In this document: piece by piece, positions 1-6,480 of the stretch | Layout: each line of letters opens with the position of its first letter | Numbering within the stretch: position 1 is the stretch's first letter | Assembly (NCBI GenBank): GCA_034926235.1 | Contig: JAYFRE010000015.1 | Span: forward strand, 1-10,757 | Source: JAYFRE01 sp034926235 | Lineage (GTDB): Bacteria; Pseudomonadota; Alphaproteobacteria; Rhodospirillales; Magnetospirillaceae | Length of the DNA: 10,757 nt | Reading direction: 5' to 3' | The notes under the pieces: generated by a model | Database searches by the model: none | What the model was told of the DNA's origin: nothing | What the model saw: only the letters and a program-made list of their open reading frames with translations | Program-made: the position numbers and the translations under genes

Positions 1-1
1 T

Positions 2-121
2 GCCGCGATCAGCGTATCCGGGGTCGATTTCCAGATCCCCGATTCCCGCATCGAGGAACTCTCTATCCTGGTGAAGGCGGCCTGCATCGCCATGTCCGGC
101 GCGCTGGCCTTCAGGCCCTGA
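2..121 (+). CDS. IclR-family transcriptional regulator, C-terminal end (partial)
   Basis: This is the last 39 codons plus TGA stop (119-121) of a gene whose start lies before the window. The visible protein begins AAISVSGVDFQIPDSRIEEL and continues with an amphipathic helix (ILVKAACIAMSGAL). This matches the end of the IclR effector-binding domain: the AISVSGP strand, a short turn, an (R)IEEL segment and a final helix of the type LVKxAAxxIS. IclR proteins are dimeric DNA-binding repressors or activators that respond to small carbon metabolites; the winged-helix part is not in view. The usual Pro after SVSG is replaced by Val. The gene converges with tamB, the stops being separated by 10 bases with no hairpin between them. 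Family assignment rests on 39 residues only, and the specific target or ligand cannot be told. Confidence 0.8.
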   Translation, partial: AAISVSGVDFQIPDSRIEELSILVKAACIAMSGALAFRP

Positions 122-131
122 CCCTTTTTCG

Positions 132-3100
132 TCAGTAATCCCGTTTCCAGCCGATGCCGACGCCGGTTGATGTGGGGGAACTGCGGCTGTCGATGGTCAG
201 ATTGGGCAGAAGCTCGATTTCGACGCGGACGGTGGTCGATTCCGCGCTGGCCCCTTGTTCGACGCCGACATAGACATTGTCGGTGATGTATTTTCCGGCT
301 TCGACGCTGATATCGGCGGCGTTTTGTCCGTCGCCGCTATCGGCTCCGTTCGGGCGGGAAACCGACCCCACGCGGTTGGACGAGCCGCCGCCCATGCGCA
401 GCACATCCACGCCAAGGGCGCTCTGGAGGTCCGACATCAGATCGAAACCGTCATCGCCGATTCCGGTCAGCGTTCTTAGGCTGTTGGCCACCTGCAGAGC
501 CTCGAATCGGCTGAGGCCGGAGGAGCTTTTGCCGAACAGGATCTGCGCCATGATCTCGTCCTTGGGCATCGATGGCGTGCTGTCCAGGGCGAGCTTCGGT
601 CTGGACGCCGTGCCTTGGGCAAGAACAATCGCGGTCATGGATGCCCCTTTGTGGGTCATCTTCAGATTGAGGGCCGGATCGGGCGGCGAGCCCCCGGAGA
701 AGGAAATCCGCCCTGCGGATAGGGTGAAGGGTTTCGACAAAAAGGTGAATCGTCCCCGCACCGGCTCCAAAAACCCTTTCAGCACCGGTTCGCTTGGCGT
801 GCCGTCAACCGACAGATCGCCGCGCCATTCGCTCTCCAATCCCCGCCCATTGATGAAAAAACGGTTGGGTAGGATGATGCGCAAGGCCAGTTCCGGTTCG
901 CGTTCCTTCTCAGCCGATGGTTTTTCCGCGACCGTTCCCGCTTCGACGACATCCAGTGTTTTCACCCCCGCCCCCAGCGAGCTTAAAAGCCGGAGCGTTC
1001 CCTGATCGACGGTGATCTCGGCTGTGGCTTTCGGCGCAAGCAGCGGCCCTTCGGCCGAGAACGGGCCGGACAGGGTGATGACCAGATCGTCGCGGTGCAG
1101 CGGGGAAAGCGTGCGAAGGACGCCGTGAAGCGTGATCGTCGGTTCTTTTGCTGCCGGCATTCCCCGCGCGTTCGGCAATCCCTCGATCGCCGCTTGAAAA
1201 GTGATGTCGCCTTTGGCCCCGTCGCTGGCGGAAAAGCGCGCATCGATGCGCCCGTCCGGCTGCTGGTGGGCCTCCAACGAGATGGCGGTGAGCAAAAGGC
1301 CAAGAACCCGGTCGTCATATTGGCCGTTCCGGAAAGAGGCGGTCATCTCGGTGACCGGCGCGGCGAGCGTTCCCGAGGCAGAGGCGAACAGGCTTCCCCA
1401 CCCGGACAATTTCCGGTCGGCTAATCCTGCCAGCCGCCAAAGCGGTTCGGCTTCGCCTTGCCAGCGCAGATGGGCGGAAAAGGGCGCTTTCATCGCCGGC
1501 ATCGGCATGCCTTGGGCGTCGATCGTCACCGGAATCGAGAAATCCAAGGTCAGATCGTCCAGGGTTTGTCCGGGTTGGGCTTGCAGACCCAGCCGCCCGT
1601 CTCCCTTGAATGTCTTGTTCGTCAGCCGGCCCATGACCATTGCCCGGACGGTCTGCGGCGGTTTCAGACCGGGGACATTTGCGAGGACATCAAGGGAAAA
1701 GGAACCGTCGGCTTTCCCGGGTTTGGAATGCAGGGAAAGATCGAGATCGGCGCGGCCCTTCGGCAAGGGCGTCGCCGTCGCCAGGGAGATGAGCGAGAAG
1801 GGAAGCTTGCGCACGGCGACATCGATCGCGATGGTCCCGTTTTCCATCGCGCCGCGTCCTTGGATCGATCCGCCGGAGCCAAGATCAAAATCGATGTCGC
1901 CGACCGATAGGCCTTGGCCGAACCCGACGCGGATCGGCTTTCGGGCGCGAAAGACGATGTCTTTTTCCGGCAGGTTGAAACGCGCCGCTTGCAACAGGAT
2001 TTCGTGCGGCTGGGTTCGTTGCGCCGACAGGGGCTGGCCCAGCCGCCAGTTTCCGGAAAAGCCGAGATCGGGGCTTTTCGCAGCAATGTCGAAATGGCCC
2101 TGCTTTTTGTCGCCGTCGAGCGAGATGCTGACGTCCCGCCATCCGATTTCGCCGGCGGTTCCTTGCCTTCCCGTTGCCGTCGCCTTGGTTTGCAGGGTAT
2201 CGAAGGCGTCCTTGATTTGGATGCGGATATCAAGCCCGCTGGCCCGGACATCATCCGCGCCGCGGCCCTGACGCAGCGCGATCTTTGCCGATGACAATGT
2301 CGCCTGGATGTTCTGCCGTCCGCCGGCGGCGTCGAGCGTCACATCGGCGCGGGTGCTGCCGCCGGACAGGCCGAGGCCGGTCAGGCTGGGCAGGCCGCGC
2401 CAATCCAGAATCCGCAGCGCCAGGGAGCCCGTCGTGAGCGGCAGAGCGTCGCCTTCGCCCAAAAGAAGGGAAAGCCCGCCTTTCATCTCTATGCCCGCCC
2501 CCTGGGCGAGGATATCTCGAATCTCGGCCCGTTCCGGGGTCGCCTGCACGGACAGAGAGGCGGCGAACGGCGTTCCCAGCGCGTTATCGATGGCGGTGGC
2601 AAGCGTGCCCGAAAGGATCGGAGCCGCCGGGTTCGCATCCAGACCGGATAGGGCCGCATCGGCGGTCACGGTCAGGCCCGACAAAGCGCCCGCTTCGGTT
2701 CCGATTCTGCTGGACCGGGCGGTCAGACGCGCATGCGCCGCGCCGTCCGCGCCGTCCAATTTCAGGCAAGCGCTCCCTTCCTGGATATCGAAGGCAAGGG
2801 GGGGATGGTGCGGCGGAGAAGGATTGTCCGTTTGCGCCGGTTTGGCGATGACGGCATCGATCGCGGCGTCGAAAACCGCTTGGCGCATTGCCGCTTCCGG
2901 CGTGTCGAGCAGTTCGGACAGCGCCAGCCGATCCGGCAGGCGAAGCGAGGCGTTGCCTTTGATGCTCGTCCGTCCCGATTCGATGCCGGGAATGTCCAGG
3001 GCATAAACGCCCTTTTCGCCCGTCAAGGAGAGGTTGGCGGTGATGGTAGGGCCGAAAAGCGCCGATAATTCCGGCGACGGCCAGGGGACATTCTCCCCTG

Positions 3101-4253
3101 AGAGGGCCAGAACGGCGTCCAGCTTGGGTAGGGCGTCGCCGGGAAGGCCCGCCTTGGCATCAAGGGACAGGGTCGTATCGATTGCGTGGCCGTCTAGATC
3201 GGTTCCCGAACCGTCCCCCTTGAAGGAAAGCATGATCGCTTCGGGGGCGAGCGAGGCCGTGAAACGCCCCCGCGCCGAGGCGTCTTGCAGCGGCAGCATG
3301 AGCAGCGGCGTTAGCGCCGGGGCATTCGGCACAGCAAGGTTGAATGCGCCGTCGGCGTCAAAGCGCATGCCGGAAGCGGTTGGCGGCTGCTGGCGGAGAT
3401 TCAGCGCCTCGATTTCCGCCGACCAGTTTTCCGCCCGCGCCGTCATCTGGCGCAGATGGTAGACGCCGATCGGCGCAAAATCGGACGGCGCGGACAAGAC
3501 GGCCCGCACCGTAACGCCGCCCGCGAGCAGCGGTAGAAGCTCGGGCGAAACCAATTCAGGCGATGGCGAGGGGAGAGGCTGTATCGTCCCATCCAGCGTC
3601 AGCAGCGTCGCTTGGCTGGCGGCGGCGTCGTTTTCCGCCGCAAGACGCAGGTGAAGCGTCCCGGTTTCCGTTTGCTCCGCTTTAAGGTCCAGCGCGCCCG
3701 AAAGCTGCCCGGCGCGAAGTGCTATCCCGCCCTCAAGGGCAAGGAAAAGCGGCTGGGGGACGATTTCACCGTCCAGAAGGAGGGAAAGCGCGATCCCGTG
3801 CACATCGATGGCAATCGGCAGATCGGGGATCAGTCCGCCCGTCCCGCCGCTTGCCGGCTCGGTTTCTTCTCCGGTCGCAGCACCGCTTGCGGGCAGGCGG
3901 GTCAGACGCGCTCGTTCGGCGGAAAGGCGGCTGATATCGAGGCGTCCCCTCAGCAAGGCCCAGGGCTTGAGCGTGATCTCGGCGGATGGGATCTCCAGCC
4001 ATGGGCCGCGCTCGTCGGCCAGGGAAAAGCCGAAAATCTGAAGCCGCCCGGGGATCGGCCCCCGGACGGAGTCGATCCTGGCTTCCAGCCCAGAACCGCT
4101 CAGGCTTTTCTCCAGGGTCCGGGCGATCAGGACCTCGCCGCTTTCCGTGCGCAGATAAAGCACAGCGCCCGCCAAGGCGAGCAGGGTCAGAACCACGAGG
4201 CCAGCCACGCCCTTCAGAAACCAGCCGCCGATCCGGGAAAGCCGCTTCGCCAT
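132..4253 (-). CDS. tamB: Translocation and assembly module subunit TamB (DUF490/AsmA-like)
   Basis: A 1373-residue protein, somewhat longer than the roughly 1260 residues of E. coli TamB. Residues about 13-34 (FLKGVAGLVVLTLLALAGAV) form a single N-terminal inner-membrane anchor. The conserved TamB/AsmA-type start follows (DERGPWL at about 80-86). A very long middle of alternating beta-strands is expected to form the hydrophobic groove that spans the periplasm. The C-terminal TamB domain (DUF490) carries a family hallmark at about 1232-1241, DEIMAQILFG, followed by LSRFEALQVA. It ends with EAGKYITDNVYVGVEQ from 1318, a barrel-like strand and an aromatic last residue. In this family the protein pairs with TamA in assembly of some outer-membrane proteins, and AsmA-like proteins are also linked to lipid transfer between membranes. 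ATG 4253 lies 1 base after the tamA stop, so translation is probably coupled; only a weak GGGCAGAG-like site precedes it. Confidence 0.94.
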   Translation of the reverse strand: MAKRLSRIGGWFLKGVAGLVVLTLLALAGAVLYLRTESGEVLIARTLEKSLSGSGLEARIDSVRGPIPGRLQIFGFSLADERGPWLEIPSAEITLKPWALLRGRLDISRLSAERARLTRLPASGAATGEETEPASGGTGGLIPDLPIAIDVHGIALSLLLDGEIVPQPLFLALEGGIALRAGQLSGALDLKAEQTETGTLHLRLAAENDAAASQATLLTLDGTIQPLPSPSPELVSPELLPLLAGGVTVRAVLSAPSDFAPIGVYHLRQMTARAENWSAEIEALNLRQQPPTASGMRFDADGAFNLAVPNAPALTPLLMLPLQDASARGRFTASLAPEAIMLSFKGDGSGTDLDGHAIDTTLSLDAKAGLPGDALPKLDAVLALSGENVPWPSPELSALFGPTITANLSLTGEKGVYALDIPGIESGRTSIKGNASLRLPDRLALSELLDTPEAAMRQAVFDAAIDAVIAKPAQTDNPSPPHHPPLAFDIQEGSACLKLDGADGAAHARLTARSSRIGTEAGALSGLTVTADAALSGLDANPAAPILSGTLATAIDNALGTPFAASLSVQATPERAEIRDILAQGAGIEMKGGLSLLLGEGDALPLTTGSLALRILDWRGLPSLTGLGLSGGSTRADVTLDAAGGRQNIQATLSSAKIALRQGRGADDVRASGLDIRIQIKDAFDTLQTKATATGRQGTAGEIGWRDVSISLDGDKKQGHFDIAAKSPDLGFSGNWRLGQPLSAQRTQPHEILLQAARFNLPEKDIVFRARKPIRVGFGQGLSVGDIDFDLGSGGSIQGRGAMENGTIAIDVAVRKLPFSLISLATATPLPKGRADLDLSLHSKPGKADGSFSLDVLANVPGLKPPQTVRAMVMGRLTNKTFKGDGRLGLQAQPGQTLDDLTLDFSIPVTIDAQGMPMPAMKAPFSAHLRWQGEAEPLWRLAGLADRKLSGWGSLFASASGTLAAPVTEMTASFRNGQYDDRVLGLLLTAISLEAHQQPDGRIDARFSASDGAKGDITFQAAIEGLPNARGMPAAKEPTITLHGVLRTLSPLHRDDLVITLSGPFSAEGPLLAPKATAEITVDQGTLRLLSSLGAGVKTLDVVEAGTVAEKPSAEKEREPELALRIILPNRFFINGRGLESEWRGDLSVDGTPSEPVLKGFLEPVRGRFTFLSKPFTLSAGRISFSGGSPPDPALNLKMTHKGASMTAIVLAQGTASRPKLALDSTPSMPKDEIMAQILFGKSSSGLSRFEALQVANSLRTLTGIGDDGFDLMSDLQSALGVDVLRMGGGSSNRVGSVSRPNGADSGDGQNAADISVEAGKYITDNVYVGVEQGASAESTTVRVEIELLPNLTIDSRSSPTSTGVGIGWKRDY

Positions 4254-4254
4254 C

Positions 4255-6177
4255 TCAGAAGCTCTGCCCTATGCTGATATAGAGGAAAAATTTACCATCT
4301 CCGGGCCGCGGATTCAGCGGGGTTGCGACATCGATGCGCACCGGGCCGATCATCGTGTACATGCGCGCACCCAGCCCCGCGCCCCAGCGCATATCCTTGC
4401 CCAGCCTGGGCAGACGGTCGGTCAGCACCGAGCCGCCATCGATGAACGCCGCCATGCCCCAGTCTTCGTTCCATCGCCAGCGCGTTTCCAGCCCGACTTC
4501 GGTAAAGGAAGACCCGCCCAGCGGATTCTTGCGCGCGTCCCTGGGGCCGATGGATTGATAGTCATAGCCGCGCACCGAACCGCCGCCGCCGCTATAGAAA
4601 CGGACGGAAGCCGGGACGTCGTCGGTGCCGACGCCGGTCAAGGAGCCGATGGCGGCGCGGCTTGCCAGAATCAGCGTATCGCCGTCGGCGAGCGACTGAT
4701 ACCAGACGCCGTCGAGACGGGTCTTGAGCGCGGTGAAGGACTGATTGTAGGACCCCGCATAGGGGGTCAGCGTCAGGCTCGCCTTGCCACCCTTGGTCGC
4801 GTTCAAGGGATCGTCCGAATTGTCGAAGGTCAGCGTCTGCGGGAATCCCAGCAGGTAAAAGGACACCCAATCCTTGTCCGGATCCCTTTGCCGGCCAACC
4901 TCGGACCGGACCCAGGAATTGAACCACCAAGAGCGTGAAATCCGCCGCTCCAACCCCAGGCCGGTCTGGATGGAACGCTGGTCATAGGCGTCGAAATGGT
5001 CATTGGCGGCTTCGGCCTCGGCCAGCAGGTTTCGGCGGGCGTCGGGGAAGAAGGGCAGGCGGTAATTGGCGGTCAGGCGCTGCGAATCCGACCAGATCGG
5101 CGCTTCCAGCCGCAGCCGGTCGCCGCGCCCGGTAAAATTCCGGTTCTCCCACCCGCCCTGGACGCCGATTCCGAACTCGGAATCATAGCGCAAACTGCCG
5201 CTGACCGTGCGGGGGGATGCCATCTCGGTTTCTAAGACCACGGCGCGGTTGCCGTCGGCCCCGTCTTTTTCGGCGGGCTTGACCGCGACCGATTGGAACA
5301 GACCGCCCTGACCCAGGGCGGTGCGGTAATCGTCCGCCCGGCTCTGATCCCAGGGGCGGCCCATCCGCCAGTTCCGCTGCGCCTCGAAATAACGATCCCA
5401 GACCGGCGGATCGCCTTCGATTCTGACATCGCCCATCCGCACGAAATCGCCCGGATCGACCGTGATTTCAGAGGTCAGGATATGCCGGTCGCGATAGAGA
5501 ACGTAGCGGCTGGAGGCGATGCGGACAAAGGGATAGCCGTTATTGCGGAAGGCGTCGCGCACCCGGTCCACCGCGGCCAGAACGTCTTCGGCCACGGCGG
5601 GGGAGCCGGTCTTCAACCCGACATCGTCCAGATGGCGCGGCAGCCCGGAACCTTCTTTCCCGTCATCGCCTATGGCGGGGCTGTCGCCGCTTCCGGTCCG
5701 AATGATGCTGTCGCCCAGCGTGTATCGCGGGCCGGGCTCGAAGCGGACATCTACCGTCAAGGGATCGCCTTCGATGATCGTTCCCGAGGCAACGCCGTCA
5801 TAATAGCCCTGGGACTGCATTACCCGCCGCGCTTCGGCCAAATCCTCGGCCAGCCGCCGTTCCAGCCCGATTCTCTCGTCCGGCGGCTCATTGATCAGCT
5901 TTTGCAGCAGGCTGACATCCCGGAAGGTTTTTGCCAGATCGTCATGATCCGGCGCGCTGGTTTGCAAAACGTAATGCTGCGCGGCGGCTTTCTCTGACGG
6001 GCTTCCCCCGGAGGATAGCGAAGAGACCGCCGGATCGGATTCGGCTCGGCTATTCCCTGAAGGTATAAGGAAAATGAAACCGATAAGAATAAACAAACGG
6101 GCAAAAGGCATTAGGCGAGCCAGAAATATTGAAAAAAAAGATAGTTCAAAACTGGATAAATGCCCTGGTTCTTTCAT
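4255..6177 (-). CDS. tamA: Translocation and assembly module outer-membrane protein TamA (Omp85 family)
   Basis: A 640-residue outer-membrane protein of the Omp85/BamA superfamily. A signal peptide has its hydrophobic core at about 28-40 (LFILIGFIFLIPS) and likely cleavage after SRA (residue 45). Three POTRA domains follow: about 67-148 (GYYDG at 124), 151-242 (GYPFVRI at 214) and 246-320 (GGLFQSVAV at 291). A 16-strand barrel fills about 326-640. The L6-loop signature is VRGY at 535-538 after a glycine run (SGGGG), and the last residue is Phe (YISIGQSF), the beta-signal read by the BAM complex. The immediately following tamB confirms the identity. The start is uncertain: ATG 6177 gives an unusually long n-region, while ATG 6111 (Met23) gives a normal signal peptide (MPFARLFILIGF); neither has a good Shine-Dalgarno. 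The first 25 or so codons are much richer in A/T than the rest. BamA itself is less likely because it has five POTRAs. Confidence 0.93.
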   Translation of the reverse strand: MKEPGHLSSFELSFFSIFLARLMPFARLFILIGFIFLIPSGNSRAESDPAVSSLSSGGSPSEKAAAQHYVLQTSAPDHDDLAKTFRDVSLLQKLINEPPDERIGLERRLAEDLAEARRVMQSQGYYDGVASGTIIEGDPLTVDVRFEPGPRYTLGDSIIRTGSGDSPAIGDDGKEGSGLPRHLDDVGLKTGSPAVAEDVLAAVDRVRDAFRNNGYPFVRIASSRYVLYRDRHILTSEITVDPGDFVRMGDVRIEGDPPVWDRYFEAQRNWRMGRPWDQSRADDYRTALGQGGLFQSVAVKPAEKDGADGNRAVVLETEMASPRTVSGSLRYDSEFGIGVQGGWENRNFTGRGDRLRLEAPIWSDSQRLTANYRLPFFPDARRNLLAEAEAANDHFDAYDQRSIQTGLGLERRISRSWWFNSWVRSEVGRQRDPDKDWVSFYLLGFPQTLTFDNSDDPLNATKGGKASLTLTPYAGSYNQSFTALKTRLDGVWYQSLADGDTLILASRAAIGSLTGVGTDDVPASVRFYSGGGGSVRGYDYQSIGPRDARKNPLGGSSFTEVGLETRWRWNEDWGMAAFIDGGSVLTDRLPRLGKDMRWGAGLGARMYTMIGPVRIDVATPLNPRPGDGKFFLYISIGQSF

Positions 6178-6203
6178 GGGAACTAGAATGGATAGCTTCT
6201 AAT

Positions 6204-6232
6204 TTTATACCCGAGAGCGTCCGTCATGGCAA
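6204..6232 (-). promoter_or_regulatory. Probable sigma70 promoter of the tamA-tamB operon
   Basis: Read on the minus strand, TTGCCA (6232-6227) is followed by exactly 17 bases and then TATAAA (6209-6204), extended as TATAAAAT. Each hexamer matches the consensus TTGACA/TATAAT at 5 of 6 positions with the ideal spacer. Transcription would begin near 6197, about 20 bases before ATG 6177 or about 86 bases before ATG 6111. It lies in the only A/T-rich stretch of the intergenic region and points at tamA. It is predicted from sequence only. Confidence 0.6.
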
Positions 6233-6323
6233 CGCGGCGAAAAGTCCGATTTTTCGTGGGATCGCCAGCAGCTTGTCCAACGTGGTCTTTCCGGCCTGGA
6301 TGGATAAGGCGTCATTCTTGGGG

Positions 6324-6351
6324 TTGCCAACAAACGTTCTGGTTTTATTGT
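6324..6351 (+). promoter_or_regulatory. Possible promoter for the LuxR/MalT-type regulator
   Basis: TTGCCA (6324-6329, 5 of 6 to the -35 consensus) is followed by 16 bases and TATTGT (6346-6351, 4 of 6 to the -10 consensus). A transcript starting near 6358 would have a short leader before the Shine-Dalgarno at 6371-6380. The -10 is weak, so this is only the best candidate by eye in this stretch. Confidence 0.3.
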
Positions 6352-6370
6352 CGTGATGGGGAAAAGCGCG

Positions 6371-6389
6371 GGGAAGGGGGCATGCGGTG
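6371..6389 (+). promoter_or_regulatory. Strong Shine-Dalgarno and GTG start in a frame different from the regulator ORF
   Basis: A purine-rich GGGAAGGGGG (6371-6380) sits 6 bases before GTG 6387. This is the best-placed ribosome site in the region. The GTG opens a 130-codon frame beginning MNEQFLEKRGRRSKRGDAP that ends at 6779, but the main regulator frame is offset from it by one base. By contrast GTG 6481, the first standard start in the regulator frame, has no Shine-Dalgarno before it (context CAAAAACTGGCCGGT). The likely reading is that 6387 is the true start and the frame is changed once between 6391 and about 6460. Confidence 0.55.
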
Positions 6390-6480
6390 AACGAACAATT
6401 TTTGGAAAAAAGGGGGCGGCGCTCGAAGCGGGGCGACGCCCCCTTTTTTTTCCGCGAGACTGCGCCAAAAACTGGCCGGT
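6390..6480 (+). other. N-terminal coding extension of the regulator lacking an in-frame start
   Basis: The regulator frame is open back to a TGA at 6388-6390 but contains no ATG, GTG or TTG before 6481. Translated, the part from about 6451 reads SARLRQKLAG and joins VAEMRSLLIEAPSGYGKTT of the main ORF. In my recollection of E. coli MalT the segment before the P-loop reads RERLLAKLSGANNF, then RLALITSPAGYGKTT; the two align without a gap from RL to GKTT. This indicates that these codons encode real protein and that GTG 6481 is not the natural start. A CTG at 6460 or 6472 is in frame but has no ribosome site. Joining GTG 6387 to this frame with one base fewer would give a regulator of about 845 residues. 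Confidence 0.6.
6406..6451. terminator. Strong, bidirectional intrinsic-terminator-like hairpin in the leader/5' end of the regulator
   Basis: AAAAAAGGGGGCG (6406-6418) is the exact reverse complement of CGCCCCCTTTTTT (6437-6449), a perfect 13-bp stem. After one G/A mismatch the stem continues inward with five more pairs (CGCTC with GGGCG, one a G-T wobble), leaving a 6-base loop GAAGCG (6425-6430). The T-run extends to eight bases (6444-6451). A G/C-rich stem followed by a U-run is the standard Rho-independent terminator. Because the left arm starts with six A, it also has terminator form on the minus strand. It lies between the best ribosome site (6371-6380) and the body of the regulator, so it could be an attenuator, an insulator against tamA-directed antisense transcripts, or a structure that promotes slippage. 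Confidence 0.65.

Larger units (their letters stand above)
6178..6386. other. Divergent intergenic control region between tamA and the LuxR/MalT-type gene
   Basis: About 200 bases separate the tamA start from the first plausible start of the regulator gene on the other strand. The tamA-proximal half (6180-6210) is A/T-rich and holds the tamA promoter. The rest is of mixed composition. No convincing gene was found in either direction: open frames here lack a start with a ribosome site or are continuations of antisense frames. I saw no long palindrome that could be named as an operator. Confidence 0.6.

Noticed and set aside
277..2271. Long plus-strand frames opposite tamB (242 and 356 codons)
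   Set aside because: They are rich in Arg, Ser and Pro, without domains or ribosome sites, and lie antisense to a clear tamB with family motifs at both ends.
6129..6356. A 75-codon plus-strand frame starting MKKKIVQNWIN
   Set aside because: It overlaps the tamA start antisense, has no Shine-Dalgarno and no recognisable motif, and crosses the promoter region.
6224..6360. Minus-strand frame ending in LDKLLAIPRKIGLFAALP between the two divergent genes
   Set aside because: The codons look tolerable, but there is no start codon with a ribosome site inside the intergenic region, the frame is a tail of an antisense frame, and the predicted tamA promoter overlaps its end.
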